Positions 26,172-31,840 of a stretch of DNA of 31,840 bases are shown one piece after another. Under the pieces are notes generated by a model, which was given only the letters and a program-made list of their open reading frames with translations, ran no database searches and was not told the DNA's origin. Position numbers and translations under genes: made by a program. Numbering within the stretch: the first letter of the stretch is position 1; each line of letters starts with the position of its first letter. The stretch comes from a bacterium (GTDB lineage: Bacteria; JAMCPX01): NCBI GenBank assembly GCA_021792615.1, contig JAJYUJ010000031.1, positions 1-31,840 of the forward strand, written 5' to 3'.

Positions 26172-26218
26172 GATTTTTTTATACAGATGTATTATTTATG
26201 AATACCGGAGGTGGCGGT

Positions 26219-28030
26219 ATGGAACAATCAATCGTCTCGGTGTTTTATCAGAAGGCAAAACTCCATCCTGACAAGCTCGCGATTATCTGGAACAAGAAGG
26301 GGGATTGGCAGCATATACCATGGCAGGAATACAGGGAACATGTAAACAATGCCTCTTACGGACTTCTCTCCATGGGCTTTCTGCCCGGGGACAGGGCCAA
26401 CATCATCGGGACAAACAGGCCGGAGTGGTTTTATTCCGATCTGGCGATCCTGAGCAACCGGGGTATTTCCGTGCCCGTCTACCAGACCAATACGCCCAAA
26501 CAGATCGGGTATATAGCGCAGCACAGCGAATCCTCTTTTATCTTCCTCGAAAACAGGGCACAGCTCGACAAGGTACTTTCGGTTCGTGCTCAATTGCCCG
26601 CTTTAAAAAAGATCATCATATGGGATAAAGCCGGCGCCATAAACGACCCCATGGTCTTAAGCTTTGCGGAACTCGAGAGCCTCGGAGAGAAGGCAAGGCC
26701 GGAGCAATCCGGCAGCGTAGAAAGAAGGACGCAGGAAATAAAGCTATCCGACACCGCCACCATTGTGTACACATCCGGGACAACGGGTCCTCCCAAGGGT
26801 GCGATGATCTCGCACAGCAATATCGTCTGGACGTGCAACGCCCTTACCCGGGCGAATGATTACTTCGATACGGATATGTATATGAGCTATCTGCCCTTGT
26901 CCCACATAGCTGAGCGTATAGGGATCTACTACTCCTCCATCTTCACGGACGGCACCGTCGGCATACCCGAAAGTATCGATAAGCTCGCCGCAGATATACG
27001 GGTCATACAACCCCACGTCATGTTTGCGGTACCAAGGGTTATGGAGAAGTTTTATGCAGGCATAAAGGCCGCCTTTTCCCAGACAACCGGCTTAAAGAAG
27101 CGGATTATAGATTTTGCGGTTACCACGGGCAATCAATGGGTAAGGTTCATGGAGAGCGGGACGCAGGGTTCGAGGCCTCCGGCGATCTTAAATCTCAAAA
27201 GAAAGATAGCCGGCAAACTTGTTTACTCAAAATTGAAACATGAACTGGGTTTTTCCCGCGGCAGGCTTCTCATCGCCGGAGGTGCACCGGTACCACCTGA
27301 GATACTGAGATTTTTTCAGTCGATAAATATTCCGTTGTGCGTTGTATACGGACAGACCGAGGTAACGGGACCTACATCCATCCATGAACACGGTCATATA
27401 AAATTCGATACCACGGGTCCTGCGGTGCCCGGTGTCGAGATAAAGATAGCACCGGACAGGGAAATATTGGTCAAAGGCGGCAATGTGTTTATGGGCTACT
27501 TCAAGAATCCGGAAGCTACGAATGAGGCATTGAAGGACGGATGGCTTTACTCGGGCGACATCGGGGAACTGGACAAAGACGGACATCTCAAGGTAACGGA
27601 CCGTAAAAAAGATCTTATCATAACATCCGGCGGCAAAAACATTTCTCCTTCTAATTTGGAAAGCATGTTGAAGTCAAACCCTCTTATAAGCCAGGCAGTC
27701 GTTATCGGGGATAAGAGGCCGTTCCTAACCGCACTCCTTACGCTGAATGCCGAGAACATACAAAAATTTGCAAAAGACAAGGGCATTCAGGATACTACCC
27801 TGGAGGGCATCTCGAAACATCCGGAAACTAGTAAAGCGATTTCCGAATTTATTGCAAAGATCAACAGCGACCTTGCCCAGTATGAGACGATCAAAAAATT
27901 CAGACTGCTCGACAGGGACTTTACCCAGGATGCCGATGAGCTGACCCCGACCCTCAAGGTCAAAAGAAAGGTCGTGAATGAAAAATACGCTGGCATCATA
28001 GAAGGGATGTACAGACCGGACGGGCAATAG
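26219..28030 (+). CDS. Long-chain fatty-acid CoA ligase (FadD15/FAA-like)
   Basis: I start it at 26219, where GGAGG lies seven bases upstream, rather than at the ATG at 26198; this gives 603 residues. The P-loop is YTSGTTGPPKG (184-194), followed by YLPLSHIAER, VYGQTEVTGPTS, a YSGDIGELDKDGHLKVTDRKKD hinge (in two parts) and TSGGKNISPSNLE. The pattern matches the larger long-chain acyl-CoA synthetase subfamily, distinct from the divergent 564-residue ligase. It activates long-chain fatty acids for beta-oxidation or lipid synthesis. It ends eight bases before the convergent Crp-like gene. Confidence 0.92.
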   Translation: MEQSIVSVFYQKAKLHPDKLAIIWNKKGDWQHIPWQEYREHVNNASYGLLSMGFLPGDRANIIGTNRPEWFYSDLAILSNRGISVPVYQTNTPKQIGYIAQHSESSFIFLENRAQLDKVLSVRAQLPALKKIIIWDKAGAINDPMVLSFAELESLGEKARPEQSGSVERRTQEIKLSDTATIVYTSGTTGPPKGAMISHSNIVWTCNALTRANDYFDTDMYMSYLPLSHIAERIGIYYSSIFTDGTVGIPESIDKLAADIRVIQPHVMFAVPRVMEKFYAGIKAAFSQTTGLKKRIIDFAVTTGNQWVRFMESGTQGSRPPAILNLKRKIAGKLVYSKLKHELGFSRGRLLIAGGAPVPPEILRFFQSINIPLCVVYGQTEVTGPTSIHEHGHIKFDTTGPAVPGVEIKIAPDREILVKGGNVFMGYFKNPEATNEALKDGWLYSGDIGELDKDGHLKVTDRKKDLIITSGGKNISPSNLESMLKSNPLISQAVVIGDKRPFLTALLTLNAENIQKFAKDKGIQDTTLEGISKHPETSKAISEFIAKINSDLAQYETIKKFRLLDRDFTQDADELTPTLKVKRKVVNEKYAGIIEGMYRPDGQ

Positions 28031-28038
28031 CCCGGCCT

Positions 28039-28671
28039 CTACAGCGGCAGGTCCAGGACCTTGATGCCGGGTACGAGCTTGTGTTCGTTGTAGAGTTCCG
28101 CAAGGGCAAGGATCGTGTGCAGCCTGCCGAGCCCTGCCATTCTGGCAAGCCTGCCCGACGTCGGCCTTATCTTTATGGACAGGTACGATTTGTGATGCAC
28201 CCCTGTTTTAGCGGCAAGAAGCTTCAATGCCTCCTCAAGACGTAACCTCGGCGATTTAAAAATAAGCTTGTCCGGGCTCATCGCGACGATGACTTTTCTT
28301 CTCAATATTCCTTTGTAAAAGGCAAGCTGCACACTGTCGCATGACTTCGCAACCTCGTTCATCTCATCGACTGACAATTCTACAAGATGGGTATCCTGAA
28401 TGGCCGTCAGAACCACGTGCGAACCCATGCCAGAACTTGAGCCGCCAAAACATTCACCGCCCAGTAAAGAAATCAAACCGAGTGATTGGTTCGACCTTGT
28501 TACGAAATCACACCGTATTTCTCCCGACAGCAGTATGTATCCCTGATCGTTATTGAGGTTAACATCAAGGATTGCTCCGGCCCGAAACACCCGTTTCTTT
28601 GCCTTTGCGATACTTGTCTTCTGTTTTTCCATGCCCTTCAGGAGGCTATATCCGCTCACATACCAGAACAT
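28039..28671 (-). CDS. Crp-like regulator with cyclic-nucleotide-binding fold
   Basis: I start it at the ATG at 28671, which shares one base with the upstream stop (TGATG), giving 210 residues; an in-frame TTG three bases earlier is also open. The N-terminal part (about 25-120) is a jelly-roll of the cNMP-binding type (FRAGAILDVN, YILLSGEIRCDF, LISLLGGECFG). The C-terminus resembles the Crp winged helix, TSGRLARMAGLGRL, ending VPGIKVLDLPL. The recognition helix is atypical: the usual Ser-Arg-Glu-Thr-Val-Ser-Arg is replaced by Gly-Arg-Leu-His-Thr-Ile-Leu. It may bind DNA differently or work through protein contacts. Translational coupling to NtrX suggests a shared circuit. The ligand is unknown. 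Confidence 0.7.
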   Translation of the reverse strand: MFWYVSGYSLLKGMEKQKTSIAKAKKRVFRAGAILDVNLNNDQGYILLSGEIRCDFVTRSNQSLGLISLLGGECFGGSSSGMGSHVVLTAIQDTHLVELSVDEMNEVAKSCDSVQLAFYKGILRRKVIVAMSPDKLIFKSPRLRLEEALKLLAAKTGVHHKSYLSIKIRPTSGRLARMAGLGRLHTILALAELYNEHKLVPGIKVLDLPL

Positions 28672-30023
28672 CAAACTTCCCTTTCTATACCGAGTAATTT
28701 CATCTTCCGCGAGAGGTTCTCCCTTGAAATGCCAATCTTCGCCGCTGTTCTTGTTATATTCCAGTTATGCTCTTTGAGCATACGTATGATATAATCCTTC
28801 TCGAAGGCATTTTTGGCAGAATGCAAACCGTCGTCCGCCTGTTCATCGCCATTTTTTGAGTTTGTCCGTATCTCCCTGGGCAGGTCCTCTGTATCGATAA
28901 CATCCCCTTCAACAAGCACAAAAAGTCTCTCTACAAGATTTTTCAGTTCCCGCACATTACCCTTCCATACGAACGAGCTCAGCGCTCCCATGGCCGCGGG
29001 TGTTATTTTCTTTTTTTGTCTGCTGATTTTATTTTTTTCATTCAGGAAATACTCCGTAAGAACGGGTATGTCTTCCTTCCTTTCTCTCAGGGGCACTATG
29101 TGCAGCGGAATGACATTCAAACGGTAATAAAGGTCTTCCCGGAACCTGCCGTCCCGTATTTCGTCCTTTATTATCTTGTTCGTAGCGGCAACAACACGGA
29201 TATCTATATCGATGAGGTTATTTCCTCCTATCCTCGTAAACCGTCCTTCTTCAAGTGTGCGCAGCAACTTGGCCTGCATGCGTACACTCATGTCTCCGAC
29301 CTCATCGAGGAACAGCGTTCCCCTGTCCGCCAGCTCGAGCTTCCCAATCCTTCTGCGGTCTGCACCGGTAAATGCGCCCTTCTCGTGCCCGAACAATTCG
29401 CTCTCCATCAGCTCTTCGGGTATGGCGGCACAGTTCACGTCGATGAATGGCATGTTTGCTCGGGAGCTAAGCCGGTGTATGGCGTTTGCGACAAGCTCTT
29501 TCCCGGTGCCGTTTTCGCCGGTTATCATCACCCAGCTGTCCGAGGGAGCGACGATGGCTATCTTCCTTTTCAAGTCCTCCATGACTCGCGATACGCTGAT
29601 GATCTCGTACTTTTTCTCTATCGTAACCTTTAATTGCTTGTTCTCCTGCTGCAGGTTGAACACCTTGAGACCGTTGCTTATGGTAATGAGGAGCTTGTCC
29701 GCCGCCAGCGGCTTTTCTATGAAATCATACGCTCCCATTTTGATGGTTTTGACTGCTGTATCTATTGTCCCGTGTCCGGATATCATGATCACGATTGTAT
29801 CGGGATACTGCTCCTTTATCCTTTTCAGGACTTCGATCCCATCCATCTGCGGCAGCCATATATCGAGCAGGACAACCGGGGGATAGAAGTTTTTCATGGC
29901 GGTTAATGCCTCGAACCCGTCTTTGGCAAGCTTTACCGTATAATGTTCGTCGTTCAATATGCCGGCTATGGTCGAGCGGATATAGTCTTCGTCGTCCACA
30001 ACAAGCACCGAATTATTACTCAT
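28671..30023 (-). CDS. ntrX: NtrX-like sigma-54-dependent response regulator
   Basis: The 450-residue protein has a receiver domain (Asp10, Asp11, phospho-acceptor Asp54 in LLDIWLPQMDG, Lys104 in FIEKPL) with the NtrX-typical ISGHGTIDTAV stretch. A sigma-54 AAA+ domain follows, with Walker A GENGTGKE (169-176), GAFTGA (216-221) and Walker B GTLFLDE (235-241). A Fis-type helix-turn-helix lies near the end (NITRTAAKIGISRENLSRKM). Phosphorylated by the upstream kinase, it opens sigma-54 promoters. Its ATG overlaps the kinase stop by four bases, and its stop overlaps the Crp-like start by one base. Targets cannot be identified here. Confidence 0.93.
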   Translation of the reverse strand: MSNNSVLVVDDEDYIRSTIAGILNDEHYTVKLAKDGFEALTAMKNFYPPVVLLDIWLPQMDGIEVLKRIKEQYPDTIVIMISGHGTIDTAVKTIKMGAYDFIEKPLAADKLLITISNGLKVFNLQQENKQLKVTIEKKYEIISVSRVMEDLKRKIAIVAPSDSWVMITGENGTGKELVANAIHRLSSRANMPFIDVNCAAIPEELMESELFGHEKGAFTGADRRRIGKLELADRGTLFLDEVGDMSVRMQAKLLRTLEEGRFTRIGGNNLIDIDIRVVAATNKIIKDEIRDGRFREDLYYRLNVIPLHIVPLRERKEDIPVLTEYFLNEKNKISRQKKKITPAAMGALSSFVWKGNVRELKNLVERLFVLVEGDVIDTEDLPREIRTNSKNGDEQADDGLHSAKNAFEKDYIIRMLKEHNWNITRTAAKIGISRENLSRKMKLLGIEREV

Positions 30024-31840
30024 GAGACCGTTTTACCTCCCTTATCATTAAAAAGTTCCCCTTCTTCGACGGCAGACAATTCCACGATAAACCGCGCCCC
30101 CCTCGGCTTGTTGTCCTCCACCACTATCCTCCCGTTATGTTCGGTTATAATCCTCTGAACGATTGCGAGACCGAGTCCGGAGCCTCCCTTTTTCTTCGAA
30201 TAGTATAGATCGAATATTTTGGATTTGTCCAAATCATCGATACCGCTGCCGGTATCGATGATCTCGATCCGGACGACGCCGTTCTTATCATCATAGATCG
30301 ATTTCAGGGTTATTTCACCGGTACCATCCACGGCCCACACGGCATTCTCGACGAGGTTGATAAGCACCCTCCGGATTTGTGAACGGTCGAACTTTATCAG
30401 CGGCACACGCTCGTCCCGGTCGAGAGAAAACTGTATGTTCCGGTGGGCAGAACTGTACAGCGAATAGAGTTCCGATAAAAGTTCATTTACGGAGTTCTGC
30501 TTCGGCTGGCTTGCCGGCATGCGGGCGAAACTATAAAATTCATCCACAAGCCTTCTGAGCTCGTCAACCTCGGTTACGATGGTGCGGGTGCATTCGTCAA
30601 ACACCTCTTTTTCGGACGGTATACTGTCGAGGTATTTTCTCCGTAATCTTTCGGCTGACAGCCGTATCGGTGTCAGCGGGTTCTTTATTTCATGCGCCAT
30701 CCTCTTTGCAACCTCCTGCCATGTCGCAATCTTCTGCATCTTGATCAGGTCGGTCACGTCTTCGAATACGACGATGTATCCGGTCATCCGGTCATTATAA
30801 CTTTTCAGCGATGTCAGCCGCAGGATAAATATCTTCACCTGTCCCTGTGTATTTATCGTGATCTCCCTGGTACTCGTCGCCGAGTTGGTTTTTCTCATAT
30901 CCCTCAGCATTTCCTCGGCGGGAGCTATAATGTCTTTCGCCATGATATCCTGATAATACCTGTTCACCGCCTCGGCGGGATCGACGTTCATAACCTTTCC
31001 GGCTGTTGCATTGATTATGGTAATGTAGCCGTTTCCGTCTATTGCGACAACCCCGGATGAAATGCTGTTCAGGATGGCCTCGATATGGGCTTTTCTCTGT
31101 GTCTGCTCGACATAGGCGAGCGCAAGACTCTCCCTGTTCTGTTTTAATTCCCTCGCCATGATATTAAACGCATCTACGAGGTCACCGACCTCGTCCTTGC
31201 TTTTTCTCTCGATATGCACGTCATAATTATTGGCAACGATCTTCTTCGTAGCGGAAACAAGCATATCGAGCTGGCTCGATATGCCCTTGGCGAGATAAAC
31301 ACTCAGCCATATCGAGGAAAAGATCATCAGCATCGAGATGAGGACAAGGAACAGTATGTAACTCGTTTTCAGGTGCGGTTTTAATATCTGCTGCTGGCGG
31401 TATTCCGTATATCCCTGCTGTATCTCCGCCATTTTCTCGACAAGGCTCTTGTTGATAAAGTAGTTCCCTACCACCAGTCCCGCGGGTACCGTACTGCCGG
31501 TCACATAGACCGGCGAAAACCCTTTGATCATATCGCTGTTACCAATGCTCTCGATAAATGTTTTTAGCTTCCCGTGAAGCGCATCCATGACCTGCTTTCT
31601 GCTTGTCGGGTTCGGGTTCTCCCCCTTTGCATGGACAAAGGCGAGGAGCTTTCCATCAGAATCATACAATTCAACCGCGGTAAGATTATACTCCTGCATT
31701 TTTGCCGTGATAAATCTGTCCAGATCCTGCTTCGTCCCCGGGGGAAGCAATCCCCGATTAATAATCCCTTTTCCTATTGCGGAAGAAAAAGAAATGGTAT
31801 TCTGGGATACGTTCTCATAGTAGGTCTTCGCTATATCCAG
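30020..31840 (-). CDS. ntrY: NtrY-like membrane sensor histidine kinase (5' end outside window)
   Basis: The frame stays open to the window edge, so the N-terminus is missing; the TTG at 31750 is internal. The visible 606 residues begin in a periplasmic sensor region, cross the membrane (about 160-184), and continue with a HAMP domain, a PAS domain (about 252-365), then the HisKA box MAHEIKNPLTPIRLSAERL with His383. The ATPase domain has NLVENAVWA, DTGSGI and GGSGLGLAI. The H-box wording is typical of NtrY. It autophosphorylates and passes phosphate to the NtrX-like partner, with which it overlaps by four bases. The signal is unknown. Confidence 0.92.
   Translation of the reverse strand: MDIAKTYYENVSQNTISFSSAIGKGIINRGLLPPGTKQDLDRFITAKMQEYNLTAVELYDSDGKLLAFVHAKGENPNPTSRKQVMDALHGKLKTFIESIGNSDMIKGFSPVYVTGSTVPAGLVVGNYFINKSLVEKMAEIQQGYTEYRQQQILKPHLKTSYILFLVLISMLMIFSSIWLSVYLAKGISSQLDMLVSATKKIVANNYDVHIERKSKDEVGDLVDAFNIMARELKQNRESLALAYVEQTQRKAHIEAILNSISSGVVAIDGNGYITIINATAGKVMNVDPAEAVNRYYQDIMAKDIIAPAEEMLRDMRKTNSATSTREITINTQGQVKIFILRLTSLKSYNDRMTGYIVVFEDVTDLIKMQKIATWQEVAKRMAHEIKNPLTPIRLSAERLRRKYLDSIPSEKEVFDECTRTIVTEVDELRRLVDEFYSFARMPASQPKQNSVNELLSELYSLYSSAHRNIQFSLDRDERVPLIKFDRSQIRRVLINLVENAVWAVDGTGEITLKSIYDDKNGVVRIEIIDTGSGIDDLDKSKIFDLYYSKKKGGSGLGLAIVQRIITEHNGRIVVEDNKPRGARFIVELSAVEEGELFNDKGGKTVS

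Noticed and set aside
29016-29886. Long plus-strand ORFs opposite the NtrX-like gene
   Set aside because: They are antisense shadows of a gene with complete receiver, AAA+ and HTH motifs; there is no ribosome-binding site or recognisable domain.
1-31840. CRISPR array, prophage, insertion sequence or rRNA
   Set aside because: No regularly spaced repeats, transposase or integrase genes, phage structural genes or rRNA sequence were seen.

Overview
The window looks like chromosomal DNA of a Gram-negative bacterium, most likely of deltaproteobacterial (Desulfobacterota-like) type. The basis is a TonB-dependent outer-membrane receptor, an NtrY/NtrX sigma-54 two-component pair, and the order tRNA-Leu - tig - clpP - clpX - lon on one strand. 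The taxonomic call is inference from gene content and order only.

Layout. (1) Bases 1-4992 are visibly more AT-rich than the rest and read as an accessory defence island. Three tightly overlapping plus-strand genes encode a HEPN-domain protein, an unrecognised protein carrying an Glu-Ile-Pro-Tyr-Trp motif, and a SecB-like chaperone. Three bases away, on the other strand, lies a large fused restriction-modification-type adenine methyltransferase. The three-gene cassette is organised like a toxin-antitoxin-chaperone (TAC) system and is the best candidate here for an undescribed system. (2) Bases 5128-16033 hold envelope genes: two paralogous polytopic GT-C-like/TPR proteins (5128-6993 minus, 13983-15899 plus) bracketing a membrane metallophosphoesterase, a receptor-NfeD-slipin operon and an alpha/beta hydrolase. 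A 31-codon ORF with a consensus ribosome-binding site lies at 15938-16033. (3) Bases 16012-21672 (minus) are the proteostasis operon: tRNA-Leu(UAG), trigger factor, ClpP, ClpX and Lon, with overlapping or nearly overlapping genes. (4) Bases 21776-28030 hold a Ser/Thr kinase with a C-terminal PEGA domain (plus), an ABC ATPase without a permease (minus) preceded by an acyl-CoA ligase, and a divergent second long-chain acyl-CoA ligase (plus). The shared intergenic region of the ligases carries two clear dyads. (5) Bases 28039-31840 (minus) are an NtrY-like kinase (5' end outside the window), an NtrX-like sigma-54 activator and a Crp-like regulator, translationally coupled.

Working together: the island probably protects against phage or foreign DNA. 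The clp/lon/tig block handles folding and regulated proteolysis; Lon and Clp proteases are known to degrade antitoxins in other systems. The acyl-CoA ligases activate fatty acids. The NtrYX-Crp set is an envelope-signal-to-transcription relay whose targets cannot be read from this window.
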